DNA from: Clostridia bacterium
GTDB taxonomy: Bacteria; Bacillota; Clostridia; Christensenellales; Borkfalkiaceae
Length of the DNA stretch: 64,000 nucleotides
Assembly (NCBI GenBank): GCA_017468085.1
Contig: JAFUJR010000015.1
Location: 144,618 to 208,617 of the forward strand
Direction: 5' to 3'
Below, piece by piece: positions 7,789 through 15,321 of the stretch. The notes below the pieces were generated by a model. That model did no database searches and was not told the DNA's origin. It worked only from the letters and a program-made list of their open reading frames with translations. Made by a program: the position numbers and the translations under genes. Numbering within the stretch: the first letter of the stretch is position 1; each line of letters starts with the position of its first letter.

Positions 7789-7805
7789 TTTCACCTATAT
7801 TTCAC
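7789..7805 (+). promoter_or_regulatory. Direct repeat likely bound by the response regulator
   Basis: TTTCAC occurs at 7789 and again at 7800, exactly 11 bp apart. This is the spacing used by OmpR/PhoB-type regulators, which bind direct repeats one helical turn apart. It lies between the promoter and the response regulator gene. Confidence 0.4.
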
Positions 7806-7917
7806 GGTTTGTTGTCTTAACATTGACAAAATACGGGTATATTATAATGGACGGTATTCCGCAAAGCGGAAAAGCCGTCTTGATAAATTCTGCAACCAAA
7901 GAAAAAGGGAGAATGAG

Positions 7918-8583
7918 ATGAAAATTTTAATTGTAGACGATGAAGAAATGATCCGCGACGTGCTTCGCGAGTACGTAGAATTTGAGGGCAACGAAGCGTT
8001 TGAGGCGGCGGACGGTATGGAAGCGGTGAAACTCTGCCGCGAAAAGGATTACGACCTAATTTTGATGGACGTAATGATGCCCCACCTCGACGGTTTTTCC
8101 GCCGTTAAGGAAATCAAAAAGACGAAGGATATTCCCGTTATCATGCTTTCGGCGCGCGGCGAGGAATACGATAAGCTGTTCGCGTTTGAAATCGGGGTGG
8201 ACGATTACGTAACCAAGCCTTTCTCGCCCAAGGAAGTGATGGCGCGTATCAACGCCGTTACCAAACGCCGCACGGCAAAGCCCGTCGGCAACGAGATTTT
8301 GAAATTCGAGGGCTTGGAAATCGATATGGCGGGCAGAAACGTATACGTAGACGGCGAAAAAGCCGAGCTCACCCCCAAGGAATACGAGCTTTTATTCTAC
8401 CTTGTCCGCAACAAAGGGATTGCTTTGACGCGCGAAAAACTCCTTTACGACGTGTGGGGGTTTGATTTTTACGGCGACGACCGCACGGTGGATACGCACG
8501 TAAAAATGCTGCGCGGCAATTTAAAGGAATATCGGAAATTTATCGTTACTTTGCGCGGTTTGGGGTATAAATTCGAGGAATAA
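7918..8583 (+). CDS. OmpR/PhoB-family response regulator
   Basis: This 221-residue regulator has an N-terminal receiver domain (about 1-118) with the acidic pocket VDDEE, phosphoacceptor Asp51 in LMDVMMP and Lys in VTKPF. A C-terminal winged helix (about 128-220) ends with the typical TVDTHVKMLRGNLKEYRKFIVTLRGLGYKF. The ATG at 7918 was chosen because it starts the canonical MKILIVDDE and has an AAAGGGAG site; the frame stays open further upstream, but that part does not match the family. The partner kinase follows after 98 bases. The stimulus is not visible. Confidence 0.93.
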   Translation: MKILIVDDEEMIRDVLREYVEFEGNEAFEAADGMEAVKLCREKDYDLILMDVMMPHLDGFSAVKEIKKTKDIPVIMLSARGEEYDKLFAFEIGVDDYVTKPFSPKEVMARINAVTKRRTAKPVGNEILKFEGLEIDMAGRNVYVDGEKAELTPKEYELLFYLVRNKGIALTREKLLYDVWGFDFYGDDRTVDTHVKMLRGNLKEYRKFIVTLRGLGYKFEE

Positions 8584-8681
8584 CCGCACTTCATACGGCG
8601 CGGCATTGGCAGAGCGCAATAGCGTGGGCAAGTGCAAGCGGAGCGTTCCGTACAGGATAAGCAAGGAAGAGGTCGGCGAGC

Positions 8682-10181
8682 ATGTCGAAAAGGGAAAACG
8701 GACAACAAAATACGCCGAATAACGGCGCTCGCCGCGGCGGCGCAAGGCGTTGGGTGCGTGGGAAAAGACGTCCTACAAGCACCTTTTTCTTGCTGTGGGC
8801 GTGTTTTTCGGCGCTTTTTTTACTCCTTTTGTTGATGATGGGTATCACGCAGAGATTGACGACGGAGCGCGCCTTAAAGGACGAGGCGGCGAGCGAGGTA
8901 AGCACGAAAGGCCCGAGCATTGAAGGGCAAATTTTGGCTGGGCCTCCGCCTATCTTCAACGGAAATTACAGCTTTTATCTGCGCGTGCTTGCGTTGCAAA
9001 ACGGCGTAGAAGTACTTGTTTTGACGGAGGACGGGAAACTTCTGTATCCCTCTAAAGAGGAGTACGGTGAGGCAAATCCCGACTTAGACGGATATTTTAA
9101 TTTTGAAGACGAAGTCGAGCGTATGAAAAAGGAGCTTGGCAAAGGCAAATCGGCGGTGTACGAGCACAACAACTCTTACGTGTACGGCGCGAAAATCACG
9201 GTGGACAACGGCGCGCCCGTGTATTTATACGTGGGACAATCCTTCCACTTGATGGAGGCGGCGTCCGCGGCGATGACGACGCGTACCGTGCTCCTTTGCG
9301 TTTTCGGTTTTATTTTATCCTTTGCGGTAACGAGCGCGATTGCGGGTTGGCTTACGCGTCCCTTGATGGAAATGACGAAAAAGGCAAACCGTTTGGCGGC
9401 TGGGGATTTCAGCGTAGACTTCCACGGCGAGGATTATTCGTTGGAGGTATCCAACTTGGCAAACACGCTGAACTACGCGCGCGACGAGCTTTCTAAGGCT
9501 GACCGTATGCAAAAGGAACTGATCGCCAACGTTTCGCACGATTTTAAAACCCCGCTTACGATGATTAAGGCTTACGCGTCGATGATTGCGGAAATTTCCG
9601 GCAACAATCCCGAAAAACGGGATAAACACGCAAAAATCATCATTGACGAGGCGGATAGATTGACTTCGCTTGTCAACGACGTTTTGGATTTATCCAAACT
9701 GCAATCGGGCATTGGCGAAATGAAAGCGGAGAAGTTGAACGTTTCGGCGATTTTGACCGAGGTTTTGGGGCGCTTTGCGTATTATAAGGACGCGAAGGGT
9801 TATAAATTCGCGGTGCAAATCGACGACGGGCTGTGCGCGATGGGGGATAAAACGAAAATCGAGCAAGCCTTATACAACCTCATCGGCAACGCCGTCAATT
9901 ATACGGGTGAGGATAAAACGGTATATATCCGTTTACAATTGGACGGAGAGCGGTTCTGTTTCTCCGTTCGCGATACGGGTAAAGGTATAAAACCCGAGGA
10001 GATCAAAGGGATCTGGGAACGGTATTACCGTTCGTCCGAGGCGCACAAACGGCCTGTGCAGGGTACGGGCTTGGGCTTGTCTATCGTCAAGGGAATTTTA
10101 GAACGGCACGGCTTAGAATACGGTGTAGAAAGTAAAGTGGGCGAGGGAAGTCTGTTCTATATTTGGTTTCCTTTAGTATAA
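8682..10181 (+). CDS. Membrane sensor histidine kinase
   Basis: This 499-residue kinase has a basic N-terminal tail, membrane segment 1 (about 35-57), an extracellular sensor of about 145 residues, and membrane segment 2 (about 205-227). A HAMP linker follows, then the H-box ELIANVSHDFKTPL with phosphorylated His286. A HATPase domain with GNAVNYT (N box), DTGKGI and GTGLGLSIVKGILE completes it. It pairs with the response regulator immediately upstream. The sensor domain has no motif I recognise, so the signal is unknown. Confidence 0.93.
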   Translation: MSKRENGQQNTPNNGARRGGARRWVRGKRRPTSTFFLLWACFSALFLLLLLMMGITQRLTTERALKDEAASEVSTKGPSIEGQILAGPPPIFNGNYSFYLRVLALQNGVEVLVLTEDGKLLYPSKEEYGEANPDLDGYFNFEDEVERMKKELGKGKSAVYEHNNSYVYGAKITVDNGAPVYLYVGQSFHLMEAASAAMTTRTVLLCVFGFILSFAVTSAIAGWLTRPLMEMTKKANRLAAGDFSVDFHGEDYSLEVSNLANTLNYARDELSKADRMQKELIANVSHDFKTPLTMIKAYASMIAEISGNNPEKRDKHAKIIIDEADRLTSLVNDVLDLSKLQSGIGEMKAEKLNVSAILTEVLGRFAYYKDAKGYKFAVQIDDGLCAMGDKTKIEQALYNLIGNAVNYTGEDKTVYIRLQLDGERFCFSVRDTGKGIKPEEIKGIWERYYRSSEAHKRPVQGTGLGLSIVKGILERHGLEYGVESKVGEGSLFYIWFPLV

Positions 10182-10198
10182 AATATATCGCAACGGAG

Positions 10199-10227
10199 TT
10201 GACAAACCGCTTCCGTTAGCGTATAAT
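10199..10227 (+). promoter_or_regulatory. Promoter of the FMN-riboswitch transcript
   Basis: TTGACA (10199-10204) and TATAAT (10222-10227) are 17 nt apart, placing the start of RNA just before the riboswitch. Confidence 0.85.
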
Positions 10228-10244
10228 ATAAACAAATAAATATT

Positions 10245-10366
10245 CTTTGGGGCGAGGTGTGATTCCTCACCGGCAGTATAGTCTGCGAAGAACGCCGCAC
10301 GTTCGGCGTTCCCGAATCGGTGAAATTCCGATACCGACGGTGAAGCAAATGCGAATAAAGCCAAAG
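10245..10366 (+). promoter_or_regulatory. FMN riboswitch (RFN element)
   Basis: The element closes with CTTTGG / CCAAAG and contains the conserved blocks GGGGCGAGGTGTGATTCCTC, CCGGCAGTATAGTCTGCGAA and GGTGAAATTCCGATACCGAC. A variable hairpin (AACGCCGCACGTTCGGCGTT) lies in the middle. RFN elements bind flavin mononucleotide and switch off riboflavin synthesis or uptake genes. The expression platform is the terminator at 10488-10513. Confidence 0.93.
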
Positions 10367-10487
10367 CATAGGTTTGAGGCAGGTTTAGATTATTCCCGTT
10401 TGTTTAAGTCCGGATGGCAAAAGAAAGGCATTTTTATGCCGCAGAGCGCGATTTGCGCTTGCAAGCTTTTTTGCGCGATGATACGCG

Positions 10488-10513
10488 AACGCCCCAAGGG
10501 AAGGGGCGTTTTT
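10488..10513 (+). terminator. Riboswitch expression-platform terminator
   Basis: AACGCCCC and GGGGCGTT pair around AAGGGAA, followed by TTT, and end two bases before the ribU start codon. FMN binding would favour this hairpin and stop transcription. Confidence 0.75.
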
Positions 10514-10515
10514 CT

Positions 10516-11238
10516 ATGGAAGAAAAAAGAAAAATCCGTTGTCCGCACTGTAACGTTTTGCTTTGGGCGAGGACGGAAAAGGGACGGATAGGGCAATGTC
10601 CCGCCTGCGGCGGGCTTTTCCGTTGTGAGATAAAAACGAGAGAGGCAAACGGCGAAAAGAATAAAAAGAGGGGGGCAGGTACGCGTTTAACCCTCAGAAA
10701 GCGGTTTTCTGCAAAGAGGATTGCGCTGATGGGCGTTTTTGTTGCGCTTGCGTACGGCGTTAGCTTTTTGGAGATCCCCATTTTCCCTGCCGCACCTTTC
10801 TTGAAGCTGGATTTTGGCAACGTGTTTATCTTGCTCATATCCCTTTTGCTCGGTCCGTTGGAGGGGATAATCGTCTGCGTTTTAAAGGAAAGCCTGCGGC
10901 TTATCGGTTCCTCGTCGGGCGGCGTTGGCGAGCTTGCGAATATGGCGGTAACGGCGGCGTATATTTTACTACCTGCGCTCGTTTACCGTTTCCGCAAGGG
11001 CTTGAAACACGTCGTCCCGTGCCTGATTGCGGCTTGCTTTATCGGCACGGGCGCGGCTCTGCTTGCCAATCGGTTTATCAATTTCCCGTTGTATATGGGG
11101 AGCGGCGCAAAGCAAGCGTTTGCCTCTCTTTGGGGGTACGTGCTGGGGTTTAACCTCATCAAGACGGCGTCGATAGGGCTTTTGACCGCTCTGTTGTATA
11201 AAAGACTGTCCAATTTCCTGAAAAAACTAAAATTTTAA
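10516..11238 (+). CDS. ribU: Riboflavin ECF transporter S component with N-terminal zinc ribbon
   Basis: The 240-residue protein starts with a zinc ribbon (CPHCNVLL...GQCPACGGLF, about residues 7-36) and a basic linker. A membrane domain of about six segments follows, with the ECF S-component signature ALMGVFVALAYGVSFLEIP and a FLKLDFGNVFILL segment typical of RibU. It would bind riboflavin and work with a shared ECF energising module encoded elsewhere. The FMN riboswitch upstream fixes the substrate assignment. I start it at 10516, just after the terminator hairpin; the open frame runs back to 10414 but that part lies inside the regulatory leader. The zinc ribbon is an unusual addition to this family. 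A copy of the 19-nt motif (10672) encodes the linker. Confidence 0.87.
   Translation: MEEKRKIRCPHCNVLLWARTEKGRIGQCPACGGLFRCEIKTREANGEKNKKRGAGTRLTLRKRFSAKRIALMGVFVALAYGVSFLEIPIFPAAPFLKLDFGNVFILLISLLLGPLEGIIVCVLKESLRLIGSSSGGVGELANMAVTAAYILLPALVYRFRKGLKHVVPCLIAACFIGTGAALLANRFINFPLYMGSGAKQAFASLWGYVLGFNLIKTASIGLLTALLYKRLSNFLKKLKF
10672..10690 (+). repeat. Oriented 19-nt motif, copy in ribU
   Basis: GGGGCAGGTACGCGTTTAA encodes the linker between zinc ribbon and membrane domain, in a different frame from the copy in spoIIGA. Confidence 0.65.
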
Positions 11239-11304
11239 AAAATTTTAGGCGCGTACGCAAAGGAAATATTTGCAAAATTCAGCGATAGGTATTATAATAA
11301 AATC

Positions 11305-11706
11305 ATGGCGATAAAAATAACGAAAACGAGAGCGGAAACGGAAGCGTTCGCCGCCGAATATGCAAAGACGCTAAAAGCGGGCGACGTCGTCCTCTTAGAC
11401 GGGGATATGGGCGCGGGAAAAACCGTCTTTTCCAAGGGAGTAGCGCGCGGCTTGGGTATTCAAGAGGAAGTAACCAGCCCCACTTACGCGTATATGAACG
11501 ATTACGACGGGCGGCTTTTTCATTATGATTGTTACCGCATCGAAAGCGTAGAGCAGGCGGAAAATCTCGGGCTTGCCGATTATTTCGATATGGGCGGTAT
11601 TTGCCTTATCGAGTGGGCGCAGAACATCGCTCCCTTACTGCCGCGCGGCTGTAAACGGGTACGTATCAGAAAGCTGAGCGAAAACGAGCGCGAAATTGAG
11701 TATTAA
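11305..11706 (+). CDS. tsaE: tRNA t6A synthesis ATPase TsaE
   Basis: This 133-residue protein is the small P-loop ATPase that works with TsaB and TsaD to make threonylcarbamoyl adenosine at position 37 of ANN-reading tRNAs. The Walker A motif GDMGAGKT (residues 33-40) is clear, followed by the family segments VTSPTYAYMNDY and LFHYDCYRIE and the late GICLIEWAQNI. Length is normal. A TATAAT-type -10 lies just upstream at about 11293. The next gene, tsaB, starts 19 bases after the stop. Confidence 0.93.
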   Translation: MAIKITKTRAETEAFAAEYAKTLKAGDVVLLDGDMGAGKTVFSKGVARGLGIQEEVTSPTYAYMNDYDGRLFHYDCYRIESVEQAENLGLADYFDMGGICLIEWAQNIAPLLPRGCKRVRIRKLSENEREIEY

Positions 11707-11725
11707 GAAAATGCAGAGGGAAATT

Positions 11726-12349
11726 ATGCAAAATTTTTTGGCGGTGGATACGAGCGGGAATTACTTGACCGTCGTTGCCGTAAAAAACGGAAAAGCGTTT
11801 TCGAGTTTTATCGAAAATTGCGCGATGAAGCAATCCGTATCCTTGATGGCGGCGGTGGACGAGGCTTTAAAAAAGGCGGATATGTCATTGGCTGAGTGCG
11901 ACTTTTTCGCGTCCGTCGTGGGGGCTGGCTCGTTTACGGGGATTCGTATCGGCATTTCGGCGGCGAAGGGATTTTGCTCGGCTTACAATAAACCCTCGTT
12001 GCCTATCACCTCTTTCGATTTGGCGGCATATAATGCGATAGACGGAAAAATTTTGTGTATCGTAGACGCTTTACACGATTGCTATTATGCGTGCGGCTAC
12101 GATAACGGCGAGGCGGTTTCTCCGCCCGCGTATTTAACGGAGGAGGAAGTGCTTGCTTTGGCGGCGGAAGGGTATAAGCTCGTCAGCTGTCAACCCGCGC
12201 CGATTGCAAATAAGGCGGCGCTTCTTATCGTCGACCCCGTCGCGGGGTTGGAAAAAGCGGCAACCGCTTTGGCGGAGAAAAATGCGTTTGCACCTCTCAC
12301 TGCGGTGTACGTGCGCAAGAGCTCGGCAGAAATAAATTTAGGGAAATGA
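11726..12349 (+). CDS. tsaB: tRNA t6A synthesis protein TsaB
   Basis: This 207-residue ASKHA-fold protein is the TsaD partner in t6A synthesis. The N-terminus FLAVDTSGNYLTVV and the motif VVGAGSFTGIRIGISAAKGF are diagnostic. I chose ATG 11726, which has AGAGGG five bases upstream; an in-frame TTG at 11696 overlaps tsaE and is less likely. The order tsaE-tsaB-rimI is the standard cluster. TsaD, usually next, is not here: its place is taken by a hydrolase gene. Confidence 0.92.
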   Translation: MQNFLAVDTSGNYLTVVAVKNGKAFSSFIENCAMKQSVSLMAAVDEALKKADMSLAECDFFASVVGAGSFTGIRIGISAAKGFCSAYNKPSLPITSFDLAAYNAIDGKILCIVDALHDCYYACGYDNGEAVSPPAYLTEEEVLALAAEGYKLVSCQPAPIANKAALLIVDPVAGLEKAATALAEKNAFAPLTAVYVRKSSAEINLGK

Positions 12350-12351
12350 CG

Positions 12352-12370
12352 GGGGCAGGTACGCGTTTAT
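12352..12370 (+). repeat. Oriented 19-nt motif at the rimI start
   Basis: GGGGCAGGTACGCGTTTAT overlaps the rimI ribosome-binding region, and its last two bases enter the ATG. Confidence 0.65.
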
Positions 12371-12818
12371 GGACGTAAATATACGGGAATGGACGGAAAA
12401 CGACGCGGCGAGCGCGGCGCTTATCGAGCGCGCGTGCTTTAAAGAGCCGTGGACGTTGGAAACCGTAAAACAATGCTTCCGTTATCCGCATTTTTTAGGG
12501 TACGTTTTAGAGGCGGACGGAGAGATCGTCGGCTACGTGTGCGGGAGCTCGATGTTTGAGGATTCCGAATTGATGCGTATCGCCGTACTCCCCAAGCACC
12601 GCGGAAAGGGATTTGGCAAATTGCTTTTAGAGCGTTTTCTCGAGGGGGTAGCAAGGCGCGGTGCAGAACGAACGTTTTTGGAGGTCCGCGCTTCCAACGA
12701 AGCGGCGCTTGGGCTGTATCTTAAAAACGGATTTCAAAAAAACCGACTGCGCAAACGGTATTATCCCGACGGCGAGGACGCGCTGGAAATGTGCAAAGCG
12801 TTGCTTTGCGCGAATTGA
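12369..12818 (+). CDS. rimI: Ribosomal-protein-alanine N-acetyltransferase RimI
   Basis: This 149-residue GNAT enzyme has the RimI pattern: an N-terminal ACFKEPWTLETV segment, the acetyl-CoA loop AVLPKHRGKGFGKLLLERFL, then FLEVRASNEAALGLYLKNGF. It would acetylate the N-terminus of ribosomal protein S18 or similar proteins. It directly follows tsaB, the usual order. Its ribosome site is provided by the G-rich oriented motif, an unusual use of that repeat. Confidence 0.9.
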   Translation: MDVNIREWTENDAASAALIERACFKEPWTLETVKQCFRYPHFLGYVLEADGEIVGYVCGSSMFEDSELMRIAVLPKHRGKGFGKLLLERFLEGVARRGAERTFLEVRASNEAALGLYLKNGFQKNRLRKRYYPDGEDALEMCKALLCAN

Positions 12819-12963
12819 CTTTGAAGCATATATAAATCGTTGGTTTATAAGTGCTGAATGCGGAATGCTGAGTGTTGAAGTTTGGTAATAAATAACAAGG
12901 GGGGACGGGGCGACGGTTAGGCTTTCCGACGTTTCGTTTTTACAAAAGGGAAAAGGGAAGGAT

Positions 12964-13626
12964 TTGTTATTTTTGCACGGGTATATGTCCTCGAAAGAGG
13001 CGTTTACGCGGCAGATAGAGTATTTTTCGAGGTTTTATCGCGTAACGGCGATAGACTTTTTGGGTTTTGGAAAAAGCAAACCGTTGGAGGCGCCCTTTTC
13101 GGTGGGCGATTATGCGGCGTGGCTGAGCGAAGTAACCTTTTTGCTCCGTTTAAAAAAGCCGTCCGTGGTTGCGCATTCGTTTGGATGCAGAGTGGCTATC
13201 AAGGCGGCGGCGCAGGATAACGGCTTATTCGATAAGCTGGTTTTGACGGGTGCGGCGGGCGTGATTTTACGGCGTGGGTTTATCTACCGCGTAAAAGTGG
13301 GCGCGTATCGGTTGGTCAAAAAATTTGCGCCTGCGTTTGCGGAGCGGAAATTTGGGAGCGCGGAGTACCGCACTCTGCCGCCCCTAATGAAAGAAAGCTA
13401 TAAAAAAATCGTCAACGAGGATTTGCGCGCTTGCGCGAGAAAGGTAAAAAATCCCGTGCTGATCGTGCAAGGCAAAGAAGATACCGTAACGCCCATGAAA
13501 GAGGCGCAGGCGTATTTGGCAAGTTTTCCTTGCGCAACGCTACGCGTGATGGACGGCGGACATTTTGCCTTTACGGAAAGGGCGTTGGCGTTTAATTTAA
13601 TCACAGAGGAATTTTTATATGATTGA
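12964..13626 (+). CDS. Alpha/beta hydrolase with uncertain start
   Basis: The 220-residue reading gives a classic alpha/beta hydrolase: LFLHGYMSSKEAF (oxyanion loop), VVAHSFGCRVAIK with nucleophile Ser in HSFG, VLIVQGKEDTVTP with the acid, and GGHFAFTE with the catalytic His. It most resembles small-molecule esterases of the MenH/BioH type; the substrate is unknown. The first usable start is TTG 12964, which would begin inside the strand just before the HG loop. The upstream frame, back to a stop at 12889, encodes plausible family sequence (RLSDVSFLQKGKGKDLLFLHG) but has no ATG, GTG or TTG. A non-standard start or a small sequence error is likely. It overlaps murF by eight bases. Confidence 0.75.
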   Translation: MLFLHGYMSSKEAFTRQIEYFSRFYRVTAIDFLGFGKSKPLEAPFSVGDYAAWLSEVTFLLRLKKPSVVAHSFGCRVAIKAAAQDNGLFDKLVLTGAAGVILRRGFIYRVKVGAYRLVKKFAPAFAERKFGSAEYRTLPPLMKESYKKIVNEDLRACARKVKNPVLIVQGKEDTVTPMKEAQAYLASFPCATLRVMDGGHFAFTERALAFNLITEEFLYD

Positions 13627-15217
13627 ACACGTTTTGAGGGGAATAGCCGCAGTCGTTACCGCGTTTTTGTTCTGTGCGTCTACGCAAAAGGCGGCGGGCG
13701 CTTTGCAACAGAGCGGTTATAAAAACGGCGCGTTTTTGCGTTGGCTGGGCAAAAAAGGAAATTTGTATTTCAACCGCTTGGCGGTGTTTGCGCTCTGCCT
13801 TGCGTTGACCTCGGGGATTTTCTCCCTCAGCTTTTCCTTCCTTGGCGAAAAGATAGCGTTGACGTGCGCCGCTTTGCCTTTCTTGGGGCTTTCCTTGCTC
13901 TTTTATTGGGCAGATTATCGCTTTGCCCTGAAAGTGCCTTTTAAGCGTACGGGGCGTTTTAACCGTCTATTCGTCGGGTACGTGATTTTGACGGCAGCGG
14001 CAGGATTTGGGCTTTTGAGCTTGTTGGGCTGGTTGAAAGAAATAAACGGTTCGCAAATCTACGCGCTCGTGGCGTATATTCCGTATGCGGTCATGCCCGT
14101 GGCGTTGCCCTTGCTTTTGTGCTTGACCAATTTGATTTTGGGCGTTTTTGAGGGCGCGAGAAACAAAAAATTCGTAAAACGTGCGGGGCAGGTATTAGAC
14201 GAAAGTCAAACCGTTCGTATCGGTATCGTGGGGAGCTACGGCAAAACGTCCGTAAAAAATATCCTTGCAACCTTGCTTCAAGAGAAGTTTTCGGCGGTGG
14301 CTACCCCCGAATCCTACAATACGCCGATGGGGATAGCGAAAACCGTCCTTTCGGGCGAATTTGCGGGCAAGCAAATTTTTATTGCGGAGATGGGCGCGCG
14401 CAAAACGGGGGATATCGCCGAGCTTTGCGATTTGGTAAAACCCGATTACGCGATTTTCACGGGCGTGTGCGCGCAGCATATGCAAACGTTCGGCTCGGTG
14501 CAAAACGCGTGGACGGAAAAGAGTGAAATTTTAAAATGCGGCGCAAAGAGGGTCGTTTGCGGCGAGGGCTTGCGCGAGCGTATCGAAAGCGAATTTTCGG
14601 GCGCGGATTGCGTGGCGTATGCCGAGCGTGTAAGCAACCTTTCCCTGCAAGCGACGTGCACGGAATTTACCCTTTGCGTGGACGGGAAGGAAATTTCCGT
14701 TTCGACAAAGCTGCTTGGCGGCGCGGCGGTGGAAAATATCGCGTTGGCGGCGCGGCTTTGCAGAGAGCTTGGCATGACGGCGGAAGAAATCGGGGCGGGG
14801 ATTGCGAAATTGCAGCCCGTTCCGCACAGATTACAACTTATCGAAAGCGGCGGCGCGTATATTTTGGACGACGGCTACAACTGCAACGTAGTCGGCGCAA
14901 AAGAGGCGCTTTCGGCGCTTAGCCGTTTTGCGGGCAGAAAGTGCGTGGTAACGCCGGGTATCGTCGAATGTGGCGTGTTGGAAGAAAAAATCAACGGCGA
15001 GCTGGGCGAAGAAATTGCCAAAATCGCGCCCGATAAAGTGATTTTGGTGGGCGAAACGTTGGTCGGCGCGGTGAAAGACGGATATAAAAACGCGGGCGGC
15101 GACGAAAAGAAACTGTCCGTCGTCAAAGATTTAAAGGGCGCGCAAACGGCGCTTGGCGAGTGGGTAGGCGCGGGCGACGCCGTTCTGTTTTTAAACGATT
15201 TGCCCGACGTGTATTAA
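13619..15217 (+). CDS. murF: MurF-type Mur ligase with N-terminal membrane domain
   Basis: This 532-residue protein has about 180 N-terminal residues with several hydrophobic segments, followed by a complete Mur ligase. The ligase has the P-loop GIVGSYGKTSVKN, then PESYNTPMGIAKTVL, IFIAEMGARKTGDIAELCDLVKP, the NTPMG region and the C-terminal VPHRLQLIESGGAYILDDGYNCN. It would add D-Ala-D-Ala to the UDP-MurNAc-tripeptide. The presence of ddl just downstream, which makes D-Ala-D-Ala, supports MurF over other Mur ligases. Classical MurF lacks the membrane part, which may tether this step to the membrane. The start ATG overlaps the upstream hydrolase stop. Confidence 0.83.
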   Translation: MIEHVLRGIAAVVTAFLFCASTQKAAGALQQSGYKNGAFLRWLGKKGNLYFNRLAVFALCLALTSGIFSLSFSFLGEKIALTCAALPFLGLSLLFYWADYRFALKVPFKRTGRFNRLFVGYVILTAAAGFGLLSLLGWLKEINGSQIYALVAYIPYAVMPVALPLLLCLTNLILGVFEGARNKKFVKRAGQVLDESQTVRIGIVGSYGKTSVKNILATLLQEKFSAVATPESYNTPMGIAKTVLSGEFAGKQIFIAEMGARKTGDIAELCDLVKPDYAIFTGVCAQHMQTFGSVQNAWTEKSEILKCGAKRVVCGEGLRERIESEFSGADCVAYAERVSNLSLQATCTEFTLCVDGKEISVSTKLLGGAAVENIALAARLCRELGMTAEEIGAGIAKLQPVPHRLQLIESGGAYILDDGYNCNVVGAKEALSALSRFAGRKCVVTPGIVECGVLEEKINGELGEEIAKIAPDKVILVGETLVGAVKDGYKNAGGDEKKLSVVKDLKGAQTALGEWVGAGDAVLFLNDLPDVY

Positions 15218-15282
15218 AAGTAAAGTTTTTAAAATACTGAGTGCTAAATGCGGAATGCAAAATTAAGGATAAAATAAAAAGA

Positions 15283-15321
15283 AACACCAAAGCGGAAAAA
15301 TATTCGCGGAGGTGTTTTTTT
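15283..15321 (+). promoter_or_regulatory. Terminator-like hairpin at the ddl start
   Basis: AAACACC and GGTGTTT pair at the ends of a 25-base interval and are followed by Ts that lead into the ddl ATG. The right arm contains the ribosome site, so it may attenuate ddl or only reduce read-through from murF. Confidence 0.4.

Noticed and set aside
10245-10366. Possibility that the G-rich start GGGGCGAGGT is a copy of the oriented 19-nt motif
   Set aside because: It is part of the conserved RFN core and lacks the rest of the motif.
10414-10515. N-terminal extension of ribU inside the riboswitch leader
   Set aside because: It would be translated from the FMN riboswitch expression platform and terminator; the ATG at 10516 follows the terminator and begins the zinc ribbon.
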